Part shown: one piece after another, positions 36,590 through 46,663 of the stretch
Numbering within the stretch: the first letter of the stretch is position 1
Layout: each line of letters opens with the position of its first letter
From: Gentiana macrophylla
Lineage: Eukaryota; Streptophyta; Magnoliopsida; Gentianales; Gentianaceae
Direction of reading: 5' to 3'
Assembly (NCBI GenBank): GCA_026214975.1
Contig: JAOBSW010000078.1
Location: 22,581 to 86,580 of the forward strand
Length of the DNA stretch: 64,000 bases
Program-made: the position numbers and the translations under genes
Notes under the pieces: generated by a model
The model's database searches: none
Told to the model about the DNA's origin: nothing
Seen by the model: the letters and a program-made list of their open reading frames with translations, nothing else

Positions 36590-36668
36590 ACTGGTGCAAG
36601 TTGGCATAGTGGTTGATCAGTGGGTGCTCCAATTCGTGGATACAGGTTCGAATCTTATCCTTTTTTTT
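36590..36668 (+). mobile_element. tRNA-derived SINE head (candidate)
   Basis: TTGGCATAGTGG (36601-36612) fits the pol III A box TRGCNNAGYNGG. GGTTCGAATCT (36645-36655) fits the B box GGTTCGANNCC, 32 nt downstream. The sequence between is tRNA-like in length but the ends do not pair as an acceptor stem, so it is not a functional tRNA. The T-rich tail and duplicated AT-rich flanks make the 3' end uncertain. Confidence 0.6.
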
Positions 36669-36670
36669 AC

Positions 36671-37312
36671 TTTCCTTTTTTTGTTCTATAAATTATTATA
36701 TATAAATTTTGTAATTGACACCGTACCAAATTATTATATATAAATGTTGTAGGGGGAGTTGTAATAAATGACAAAAAAAAGTTGAAAGATAGGATTAGGA
36801 TGAGTGGAAAAAAAAATCGTGTGTTAAAAGATGACAATTTATTTGTTTATTACTCAAAATACACCGAATTCAGATTATCTTTTACCGCTAATCCACTATT
36901 CCAATCGTTTGGTTTGTTCTTTTCACCCAATAAAAAATTCCACTGTCATTTTTACACATTTCCACTCTTATTTTGTCCTCTTTAACAATAAAGCCATGTT
37001 GTAATTAATACCATAAACCCTATCAGCACTCAAATTTATTCACGTCTCATTTTTGTTCTGCTTCCACCAATCTTTTTCTTTCAAAAAAATAAACCTTTTT
37101 TTTTTCTTTCCCTTTTTTGTTCTATAAATTTTTTTTTCTTTCCTTTTTTGGTTCTATAAATTATTATGTATAAATTTTGTAATTGACACCGTACCAAATT
37201 ATTATATATAAATGTTGTAATTGACACCATAAACCCTATCGGCACTCAAATTTCTTCACGTCACATTTTTGTTCCGCTTCCACCAATCTTTTTCTTTCAA
37301 AAAAATAAACAA
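36671..37312 (+). repeat. Interleaved direct duplications of about 80 and 100 bp
   Basis: 36671-36751 (ttgttctataaattatta...) recurs at 37141-37219. 36999-37093 (accataaaccctatc.gcactcaaattt...) recurs at 37215-37312. The second copies are joined head to tail, indicating a local segmental duplication of about 220-460 bp with later deletion. Confidence 0.85.
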
Positions 37313-37956
37313 AATAAGATCTGCATAGTTTTTTTTCCTGCAACTTTATAAAAAAATATCCACAATTTAATTCGACTCTCCTCCGTCTACTGCTCGCGGC
37401 TTTTGTGTTCGGGTTCGATTTTTTTTGTATAGTATTTGATAAACTGTTGATTTCCCGGTGATTAATATTATTGTTTTATTGATTTGATACATTATTCTAG
37501 TTTTTTTTATTTATAAATTATATTGTTTGCTCAAGTGTGTTTGAGTGACAGGTTTAATCGAGAAGTTGCCATTGTTTTTTTCTTGGGAACTAGTACTCTA
37601 TACATGTGCTTTCGTTAATTTCCTTGTCCAATTGTGTTATTGTTGAATATTGATTTTTATGATGGTGCATAAAAAACATTTACCGGGAAGTATAAAAAGC
37701 ATTTATCGGGAAGTGAAAAAAAGGAAAAAAGAAAACGAGATGAACAGTTTCGAGAGTCTCGAAGACCAGCTCTTGACATTTGCTATATTCATGTTACTAA
37801 TGTTGTTTTGACATTTGTAATATGTTGTTAAATAAAATTATTATAATTTCGCCCAATCTTTTCTTATACGCGATTTGATTCATGTCATTTATGTATGGAT
37901 ATTGGTTTTGTTAATAAAAAGGGCCCATATTTTAATCATGTCCCGGGCCTACTAAA
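37313..37956. other. AT-rich intergenic DNA, nothing recognised
   Basis: No domain-bearing frame. Ends in a GC-rich patch (gtcccgggcc, 37939-37950) next to the LTR at 37957. Confidence 0.45.
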
Positions 37957-38687
37957 TGTCAGGAACGGCCCCGGAAGGTCCTATTTTGACAGTCCCTTTA
38001 ATTACATTGGAAGATCTTGATCCAGCCCTGAAAGCTAGAGGGTGCAGCCATGAAGACCAGCCCACAAAATGCACTATCTGTGTTATTGGGCTTGAAGAGT
38101 AGGAAGATGGTCTTGGATAGATTAACTAGAAGTCTTTTATTTGATTTTTTGTGTCAATAAGGCCAGCCCATTTTTTAGGGCGCCACTTTGGTCCTTTGTA
38201 TTAATTTATGCTATTTTTTTAGTAGAATAGGCCAAAAGCCCATTCGGGGAGATGCCTATATCATAGTATATTAGGTTAAGTGTTTGTTTTTAGCAAATAA
38301 AAGTCATTTGAGCTTATTATAGTCAGGTTATGCCCAATAGGAAATAAAACGGCGAAAATTACTAAGTAATTTGTCTCACATTGCTTAAGAGTTTGTTAGT
38401 CTTTTATTTTGTAGCCTACATAAAGACATTTTATACGTAATTTTATGAACAACAATGAATCAGATTATATTTTGAGTCAAACTCTTTTATTGAAGTCGAT
38501 TTAGACTTTGCCAATCACTTGCGAGTGAGTGTTCTCTTCATTGTAAAGAATTCAACCCTTCAAGAATGAATTAACGTCTTGAGCAAACGTTGAGTATTCT
38601 TGGCCTAGGTCTAAGATTGGATTTTCGAGGACTAAGTTTATAAGCTCGACATTGATCCCTCTTCCTTGGCAAAGTATCACATCACGC
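37957..38687 (+). repeat. 5' LTR of the gag-only element
   Basis: Left edge set by homology with 40476 onwards (cggaaggtcctattttgac), right edge by the primer-site-like sequence at 38687. About 730 bp. The first 13 bp differ from the other copy. Confidence 0.65.
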
Positions 38688-39416
38688 AGTATCAAAGCAC
38701 AACAACTAAGGTATCAAATATCTCATTTATTTTCTTTTCTTTAATTTCAAAATTATTCAACAAAAAAAATTTAGTTCTTTGTTTTTTTTTTCATTAATTT
38801 CGTCCACCCCCTCCCAAGAACACCCATAAATCTTCAAATATTCATAATTCTACCCGGAAAACTTGAAGATCTTCAAATCTTGAAACCTTCATCCCAAGAA
38901 CCCTAAATAATTTCCAGACCCGTTTTTTTTTTTTTATCTCTGTTCGTTTTATACCCTAAATCCCTCGAAAAATTCTAAAATTTGTACCACATCTCAAACA
39001 CATCTCGATCTACAATTTTAGTCTTTACACACAATCGATATTCAACGTAAATCCTGCCTAAAACCGCCGATTAATCCAAACAATTTGTCCAGAAAAAATG
39101 CAGCAGTAAATCGTCTTACGAAATCGTTTCAGTGGGTTAAACGACTTGAAATTACCTGAACATTGGGGATCTTATAGGAATTATCAGATTTACAACTTTT
39201 ATTTTTTGAGTTTTTCCAAATTCACTGTAGTGTTTTCGCAATCGGCACCTTAAGTCACTGTTATGAATCTGGAAAATTCTGACAGATTGCACCAGTTGCC
39301 GAGAAACACTTGGTTGATCGACTTTTATATGTCCAAGAAATCTGAAATTTTGACATCCTTTAGAAAACTCTCTATTCTACAACAATTATCTTTGAGGTTT
39401 TCCAGATTCAAGTAGT

Positions 39417-40142
39417 TTGATCACAATCTGCGTGAAAACTCAACGCTTAAATTCGGGAATTTCGACAAAGATCATATTTAGTGGTTTGCTCATTGTTGTG
39501 ATTCGTTTCTATGGTTGTTCTCTTTATAAGAGTAAGCGTAAAACTGAGTGTATTGTGAGAGATATGTCTTGCTTTGATTATTATGAGAGATGGGTTCATA
39601 GGGAGGATGTGAGAGTTGTGTTGAAACAAGAAATTAAGGTTATGATGCAAGAGTGCGGGATAAATGGAGGAAGGAAGATGAGGTTAGGAAGCAAGAGATG
39701 CATGATGCTCGTAATCGTATGGCTAAAAAGAGACGACCTCTACATGGTGTGATTTTGTTTTTGCGGTCATTGTAAAGAAGATGGTCATTACATGCATGAT
39801 TGCCCTAAATTCTGGCAGGAAATGCATAGAATCGACGAAGAATTTCATTTGAAACGTGAGAGAAGGGAAAAAGAATTGGTTGTAGAGAGAAACGATGAGG
39901 GTGTTAACATTCGACAGGAAGTGGTCCAAGAGTCGATTGTGGCAGATGCAATTGCCGAGGTGAATGAGATTGTGCAAGAAGTAGTTCCAAACGATGAGGC
40001 CTTCATTTTGGACGAAAAAGTTCACGACGATGAGACATTAGTGGATGCGCATATGGAGAGTGCTGTTGATTATTTGAAAAATCATGATATACCTGCCGAG
40101 GTTCTTGATTTATCTTTTGTATGCGCACGATACTTGTGTTGA
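39417..40142 (+). pseudogene. Gag-like ORF with CCHC zinc knuckle, one in-frame stop
   Basis: One reading frame spans 39417-40142, broken only by TGA at 39750-39752. Directly after the stop lies a perfect CX2CX4HX4C knuckle (CGHCKEDGHYMHDC, about 39760-39800), the nucleocapsid signature. An acidic C-terminal region (REKELVVERNDEG, EVNEIVQEVV) follows. The N-terminal part is basic and not recognisable as a specific capsid family. Sits between primer site and purine tract, as gag should. No pol follows. The stop would separate capsid from knuckle, unless it reflects a consensus error. Confidence 0.7.
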
Positions 40143-40454
40143 GTTGGTTCCAATCAGTGTGGAGTCAATTTCTTTTGTTGGAGAGGTTGAACATGGAGCA
40201 AGATCAGCCGTGTCACTTGAGCACTTAAAGGAGATACAAGCAAGCCATATTTATTACGATCCATTTTTATTGCATTGTATTCCTTTAGATTTTATTATTG
40301 CTGATTTTATGATGTATTCATTCCATTGTACAAGAGGATGATGACTGAATTGTTCACTTCTTTACTTTTCTTGGTTGTTATTCAATTTGTGGGCCTACTC
40401 ACATATGTTGGGCCGAGATTGTTACTTGATCCAGGTGGATTCGAGGACGAATCC

Positions 40455-40472
40455 TTTCGAAGGGAGAGGGAA
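40455..40472 (+). promoter_or_regulatory. Polypurine tract of the gag-only element
   Basis: cgaagggagagggaa directly before the LTR start (TGATGTGACC or TGTGACC, 40473/40476). Confidence 0.7.
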
Positions 40473-40553
40473 TGATGTGACCCGGAAGGTCCTATTTTGA
40501 CCGTCCCTTCAATTACATTGGAAGATCATGATCCAGCCCGGAAAGCTAGAAGG
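40473..40553 (+). repeat. 3' LTR start of the gag-only element, truncated
   Basis: About 80 bp matching 37957-38044. Homology ends exactly where the Tat LTR begins. Confidence 0.8.
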
Positions 40554-41019
40554 TGATAACGTCAAAATTATCTTGGGTGTTCAGCGGTGGTGTGACGGTG
40601 GATATCTGGCTCTTACGATGGTGCAAATGGTGATGGCTAACGATGGAGCTATGTTTTTAAGTGGTGGTGCCGTACTACCGGTGAAGAGAATGGGAGAATT
40701 TGGCTTTGCTTTCTCTTTTATATATTTTTCTTGCCCCCTTAGAGGGGTTACATAAGGCCCTATTTATAGGGTAGTTGTTTACATAATACGCAATAATTAC
40801 GGTGAAGGACATAATAGGTACGAACAGACGGCGTATGCTCGATCCGCAAGTGAAGCAGGGCGGCTCCGGGCTTGGGGTTTGTATCCCGTACCTACAGGTT
40901 GTCCTGGTGGAGGCCGGCCTTCATGCTCCGGGGATGCGCGGCCGGTCTCGTGAGGGTCCGACAGACGCAGGGGCGACAAGGGCGGCGGGTCCGACTCGGA
41001 TGTTGGGATCTCCCTATCA
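40554..41019 (-). repeat. Tat element 3' LTR
   Basis: Left edge is where the older LTR's homology stops. The plus strand starts TGATAACGTC and ends CCCTATCA, giving TGATA...TATCA ends. Length 466 bp, GC-rich toward the polypurine tract. The partner LTR is not in the window, so the edges rest on these signals only. Confidence 0.65.
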
Positions 41020-41032
41020 ATGGCCCCCTACT
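41020..41032 (-). promoter_or_regulatory. Tat polypurine tract
   Basis: Minus strand reads gtagggggccat, directly before LTR start TGATAGGGAG. Confidence 0.7.
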
Positions 41033-41087
41033 CCGTACGCTTGATATTTCTCCAGCTGTCGCCTGAATGACGGTTTTACTTTTGCTT

Positions 41088-41845
41088 GATTTGGCATCTT
41101 GGGCTTTTAGCCTAGACGATTCAAAGTCGTACTTGGTCGGATAGCCTTGACTTCATTTGATTTGGCATCTTGGGCTTTTAGCCTAGCCTATGGCGAAGCT
41201 GTAATTGGGCGATTAGCCTAAGCTTCATATGATTTGGCATCTTGGGCTTTTAGCCTAGCCGATTCAAGTCGTTTTAGGTGGATAGCCTTGACTTCATATG
41301 ATTTGGCATCTTGGGCTTTTAGCCTAGCCTGATTCAAGTCATACTTGGGCGGATAGCCTTGACTTCATTTGATTTGGCATCTTGGGCTTTTAGCCTAGCC
41401 TATGGCGAACCTGTAATTGGGCGATTAGCCTAAGCTTCATATGATTTGGCATCTTGGGCTTTTAGCCTAGCCGATTCGAAGTCATACTTGGGCGGATAGC
41501 CTAGACTTCATTTGATTTGGCGTCTTGGGCTTTTAGCCTAGCTTTGTGGTGAAGTCGTAATTGGGCAAATAGCCTAAGCTTCATATGATTTGGCATCTTG
41601 GGCTTTTAGCCTAGCCGATTCGAAGTCGTACTTGGGCGGATAGCCTTGACTTCATATAATTTGGCATCTTGGGATTTTAGCCTAGCCTGATTCGAAGTCA
41701 TACTTGGGCGGATAGCCTTGACTTCATTTGATATGGCATCTTGGGCTTTTAACCTAGCATGGCGAAGCCGCACTGACGAATAGCCTAAGCTTCATATGAT
41801 TTGGCATCTTGGGCTTTTAGCCTAGCCAATTCGAAGTCGCATTAG
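41088..41845. repeat. Tandem array, 11 units of about 71 bp, with two unit types
   Basis: Each unit opens gatttggcatcttgggc and contains ggcttttagcc, a 4-bp stem with a 3-nt loop. Starts are at 41088, 41159, 41231, 41300, 41371, 41443, 41514, 41587, 41657, 41730 and 41798. The second half of the unit is either type A (gattc.aagtc.tacttgggcggatagcc) or type B (tatggcgaag.tgtaattgggcgattagcc). Order A B A A B A B A A B A suggests an A-B-A trimer of about 213 bp with one unit lost. Confidence 0.93.
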
Positions 41846-42074
41846 GCCGCCCCTGGCGGTGTATGCCGTTAACGGATCTATTCCATCCGATTCCCACTGG
41901 TCTTAGATTGATGAGACAATCGATGTGACCCGCCGCCTGCTCTAATTGGCTGGGACCTTTCGGGTATTCGTGCCTAATGATGACAATCCCAAATTTCGAA
42001 ATTCAAAAGTCCCACCTCTAATCTTATCCATTGGATCTTTGGACGGATGACCGTCGGATCTGTGTCCCTATGCC

Positions 42075-42084
42075 TATATAAAGG
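42075..42084 (+). promoter_or_regulatory. TATA box of antisense gene 1
   Basis: TATATAAAGG on the + strand, in sense with the antisense gene and about 690 bp before its first long ORF. A leader intron is possible between them (donor gtaagc at 42240, acceptor ttttgtag ending 42574). Confidence 0.55.
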
Positions 42085-43643
42085 CAAAGGGCTCCAGCCA
42101 TAAACACTTTCTGATTCCTCACTTTAGCAATTCCGCTGGTAATTTCTGAGCAAAGGTTTTCCGGTGAGGCGATTTCCGGCAGGATTCCAAAGGCTCATTT
42201 CTTGCTTCAAACCCCTTCAGATCTCTCGCTAATCTTCAAGTAAGCTTACCTTTTTTCTCGATTTCTAGCATTTTTGTATTTCTTCTAGCTCGGCTTCATC
42301 CTTATTTGGATTGGTGTGATTGAATTTAGATTTGCCATTTTGTTTCGTGTCTCGATACCGTCCCCGGTTGTTGGGGTGTTGGGTGCCATGGCCTCGATTT
42401 GGGTCTGGTATGATTGTTGTTGTAATCGGAGGTCTTTCAAAGATTGTTCCCTTGATTTCTAGGGCTTGACCATGAAATGAAAAGACGGGTGTCGAGATGA
42501 ACGAGTTAGATGGTCTCGGCCCGACTTCCATTGTCTGGGTGATGGCTTATCCACCTCGTTCTTTTCTTTTGTAGGATGCCCGACGCGATGCAGATCGGGA
42601 AGTAGCAATGATGATGGTGTTCATGGCAATGCTTCGAAGAGGCCGACGAGGTGAGCACTAGCTTTAGTGAAGGCAATGAGAGGCGAGAGTACGGAGGATG
42701 ACATGGTGTTGGCCCGATTGGCTCCACACCGTGAGTCCGGTCGCCCGAGGCTGCAGTAAAATGCCGAAAGGAAAGCTTGTCTCTTCGGTAATGGTTCCTA
42801 GAGAGCCAAAGAGGTTTGGGAAGGAAGCCGCTAGGGCTAAAAGTTCCTCTTCCGGTGTGGTCGTGTGTGTGCCTGAGAAATCCAAACGGAAGCAGAAAAG
42901 CGACGACGACGGGGATGAGCCGAAGGAGAGCAATAAGACTCCTAAACTACGAAATCTCGAGGCCCTCGGGAAGGATGATGAGATCGATGCCCTCGACAAA
43001 CAGATCGAAGCAGATTGGTCAGCCGTTTGTCCTCGCCTTGGAGACCCTAAATTTCTTTCCGAATTCAACGTCTCTCATGATTTCCGCCTTTGCGGCTTTA
43101 AGACACCGGAGAACCGAGCTGGTTTGAGATTGAAGAAAGATGGTTTGGTTTTGTTCTATGACCACTTTGTGGCTGGCATCAAACCACCTTTTGATCCTTT
43201 CTTTGTCGAGGTTATGTGGAGCTTAACGGCCCTTCCCTATGATTTTACCCCTGGCGCGGTCCGGGTGGTGATGGCATTCATCGTGCTTTGTCGGATTTTG
43301 GGTTACGAGCCCTCCCTCAAGGTGTTTTTGAAGTTTTATACCTTTAGCAAAGCGGCCAGAAACAAGGCCGATTCAAGCAACTTTCTGGCGACCAGAGTGA
43401 AGAAGTGTCGTTTGTTTTACTGGAACTCGAATAAGGTCTGTAGTTGGAATATAAGGGCCATGATGGTCGAATCGAAGTTCGGGTGGCCCTTTCCAAAATT
43501 CGAAGCGCGCCTCAAGAAGAGATAGAACACAATTGTCGTATCCAAAAATCTTGATCACGTTGAGCAGGAGCTTCTTGATAAACTTCACGAACTTTTTGGT
43601 TGGGATGAGGAAAGTGAGAAACAGAAAAGGACTTTCAGCTGGA

Positions 43644-46600
43644 TGAAGGATGTAGGATCTTAGATGTAAACGAGTTAGATCTACGCGCAGCGGATGGATC
43701 ACGATTTATATATCACAATACATAAATAAAGGATTTAACTACTACAAGGGGGTTAAGATCATCTTACCAATAGTAGGAAGAGAAAATCCAAGATCTTCCA
43801 AGTGCAAGGTCGTAGCAAAATGGTGTAACCGGAGTCGATCACGGGGAATTGGGGTTGTATCGATTCAAGTTTTAGTTGCAAATGTCACGAGTTTATACTA
43901 ATTGCGAAACAATGAACAGTAAAAACGAAAGTGAACAGTGCGATGAACAGTAAATTTCAGAAAAATAATAATCAACAACTAGGGTGAAGGCTTGAACAAT
44001 TATCCAAATGCAGTGATATAAAGGCAAGCAAACACGGTTCCACGAATCAAACAAATACCGGTTTCAAACTATTAATCAAATGATTATATCCCAAGGTTAC
44101 GATTATTACACCTAACCGAATGCCCAAATCTCTAATTGCTTAGATGATTTTATTCACAATCTTTTATCAAAAATTGATCCTTTAACGTTCTTAGGTGGGG
44201 ATATTTATCAATATCCAAAAATCTAAACCGTTTAAACCACAACTTTCGTTATAATTCGCTTAAAAGATTCAAACTTTTGTATAGTGACCTCAGGTTCCAT
44301 TAATCGTCATCAACGGATTGTCGGATCATACAAATAATCTATCGATCGAAATGTAAAAGCGATATGAAAACGATACAAAAGTTCTAACCTTTTGATGAAA
44401 TCAATCAATACAATAATCAAACCAAAATCCGCTTGAAACGCTCCCTAGTTTGCTTGATGAAGGAATTAGCTCTCATGGTTGAGAAATTCATACCCTAATT
44501 GTGTTTTTTGGAATGAAAATATAAAGGAAAAAAATGGAAAAATTCGGCCCTTCTCTGTTGTGAATTGCGGCTGTGTATGAATATATCTGATTAGGGTTAA
44601 AAGCTGTGGTATTTATAGATATGCTGAAGTCGGTTGCTGCACAAAAGTTCCGGACGCTGGTTTGCTTCTTTCTTGAACTCAAACTTCTAAAATTCATATC
44701 TTGAGTTGTAGACCTCCAAAAATTATGATCCGAATGTCATAATTAAGCCCTCGGAAAACTCTACAACTTTCATTAAGGACTCTTCTTCAGAAAACGCCTT
44801 TTTGACTAGCCCGTCGTGTTACGAGTCGTTTACGGAATTTTCCAAAGCTTTATTTCATCTCTTGATCATTGTTCAAGCTCATTCCATCACTTCACATGAC
44901 GTATTTAGGTACCTACAATCACGATAAAGATGTGCAAAAATGTAATATCGCAAATACAACGATATTTATCGATAAAGTCACATAATTAGCTCGGTTTTGC
45001 ATTTAAACGCTTTCCAAACACATGTGCTCAATATTTCCGTTTAAACCTTTATTTTACTATAAATAGTAATGAAATACATGAGAAATTGTTATAAAATAAA
45101 GCGTTAAAAACCACAAAATTCACCTTTAACAGTGGACACCAATCCTTGGAATTGAAACCTCCTTGATATGCATCCAAGAAAAACTCCATGTTTTTCTTCA
45201 ACCATAAACCCAAGACTAGAAACAAGTTTTTCTCTCTTTATTTGTGTGTATGTAGGTCGAAATTTTTTTTACCTCTCCATATGTCTTGGAAGAGTTCTTT
45301 TTATATAGGAGAGTAAATCCTTGGCATCCAAGTTTCTAATTAATTAAATAAATAATTAAAAAGAAATCACAATAAAGGATAATTCCATTTATAAAAGATT
45401 GTGATTAATCAATCAATCAATTACAAATCAATTATCTTTTATTTATTAATTATTTAACAAGTAAATAATTAATCAGACAAGAAAATCAATTCTTGCCTTT
45501 TAATGACTAAGAGGCGCCACACACACCCAGGGTTTAGGCCCATAGAAAATGTCTTTTCTATGTATTATATTATTCAGCCAAACTAAATAATATTTCGTAT
45601 ATCAATTAATTAGCCCAGCCAATTAATTATCACTGAGGCCCAATAACAAGAAAAACACCCGAATTACAGGAGCCACATTGGGGACCATGGACCTATAACA
45701 GTGAGCTCCAATAACTAAGTAAAATATTCATCGAATGTAATATTCATACTTAAATTATTAATTCCGGGATTACGCCACCATAAACCCGAAAGTGAACTCT
45801 ACCAATTATAGATATATACTTACACTCAACCCTATGAGTAAATAAGCGTCCTGATATAATCACTACATACGGACTAACCCTCCATAGACTGTCCATTCTG
45901 AGTGGGAAGTCTCCGTGAACCCGACTCAGACTATCTTATCCTTATTTACCATTAACCCCCTTATGATCAATTAGTTCACATATCTGACTAGTGATCAATT
46001 AGTCTAATATGAACTCGGCTGATCGATCACTTTCTTAGGGCTAACAAACAAGGGGAGTGTCTCTCTACTTCCCGCAGGAAGGAATGGATTCCATGTCTGT
46101 GAAAATCAGAACTACTCACTCATCAGGAGATAGTGCCAATGAGAAGTGGCTTGGAACACATATTTAGGTGAACCGTAATTAACACATAAAACACTACCCG
46201 AGACAAAAGCAAAGCACTCGTGATCACCTCAGATTAAGGTTGATCCATATATGATCATCTAATGATTTAATAAGATTCTCGATTACGGAATTATATCGAG
46301 AAATTCAGATTAAATCGGTCGATCTATATGAATGCCATCATATATAAATGCCCCACGTAGGTACCTCTACCGATAGTCCGGATAAGACTATCACACCCTA
46401 AGGTGTTCGGGCGCATTATTGGTGTTTTAATCAAGAGACCCTAAACTCGATTAAGTTCACCACGGACTAATCATTTAAGTATATCACCACTAACTCAATC
46501 CTCACGTGCATGCCATACATCGAGTTAAAGCGTTACATACCGATATACTTAGGGTTTGCAAAGCAGTTGTATTACTTACAAGCACAAAGCAAGTAATAAG

Positions 46601-46663
46601 GTGAGATAAATTCTGTCACCAAAAACAATTACACAAATTGTCTTTCAGGCACTACACCTAACA
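43644..46663 (-). repeat. LARD 3' LTR, with solo-LTR insertion
   Basis: Begins tgaaggatgtagg and ends cctaaca. Matches 52103-53816 outside 43803-45131. Differences between copies are mostly at CAG/CTG sites. Confidence 0.9.
43803..45131 (-). mobile_element. Solo LTR, Athila-like, within the LARD LTR
   Basis: About 1.33 kb absent from the other LARD LTR, starting TGCAAGGTCGTAGC and ending CCTTTAACA, with the general look of Athila LTRs (the gtcgatcacgggg phrase near the start is typical). No target duplication is visible (ccaag against gtgga). A 22-bp piece present in the right LTR (about 52260-52281) is missing here, so a deletion or recombination accompanied or followed the insertion. Confidence 0.6.

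Larger units (their letters stand above)
37957..40553 (+). mobile_element. Non-autonomous gag-only LTR retrotransposon, right end split off by Tat insertion
   Basis: About 75 bp starting at 37970 (ccggaaggtcctattttgac...) recur at 40481-40555, marking the start of two LTRs. The first LTR runs to a primer-site-like CAGTATCAAAGC (38687-38698). A gag-like ORF with a zinc knuckle follows. A purine tract (aagggagaggga) precedes the second LTR near 40473. No protease, RT or integrase is present. The second LTR is cut after about 80 bp by the Tat element at 40554. The sequence before the purine tract (ggattcgaggacgaa) resembles gypsy elements. Confidence 0.75.

Noticed and set aside
36590..36668. 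Functional tRNA gene
   Set aside because: A and B boxes are present but the 5' and 3' ends do not pair as an acceptor stem and no plausible anticodon arm forms.
40797..41066. Overlapping open frames of 60-80 codons in both strands
   Set aside because: They lie in the GC-rich Tat LTR and the polypurine tract; open by composition only.
41088..41845. CRISPR-like array
   Set aside because: Units are contiguous with two variant halves, not constant repeats with unique spacers, and the DNA is plant nuclear.
42664..43068. Minus-strand frame of 134 codons opposite antisense gene 1
   Set aside because: Serine-rich shadow of the + strand coding sequence, no domain.
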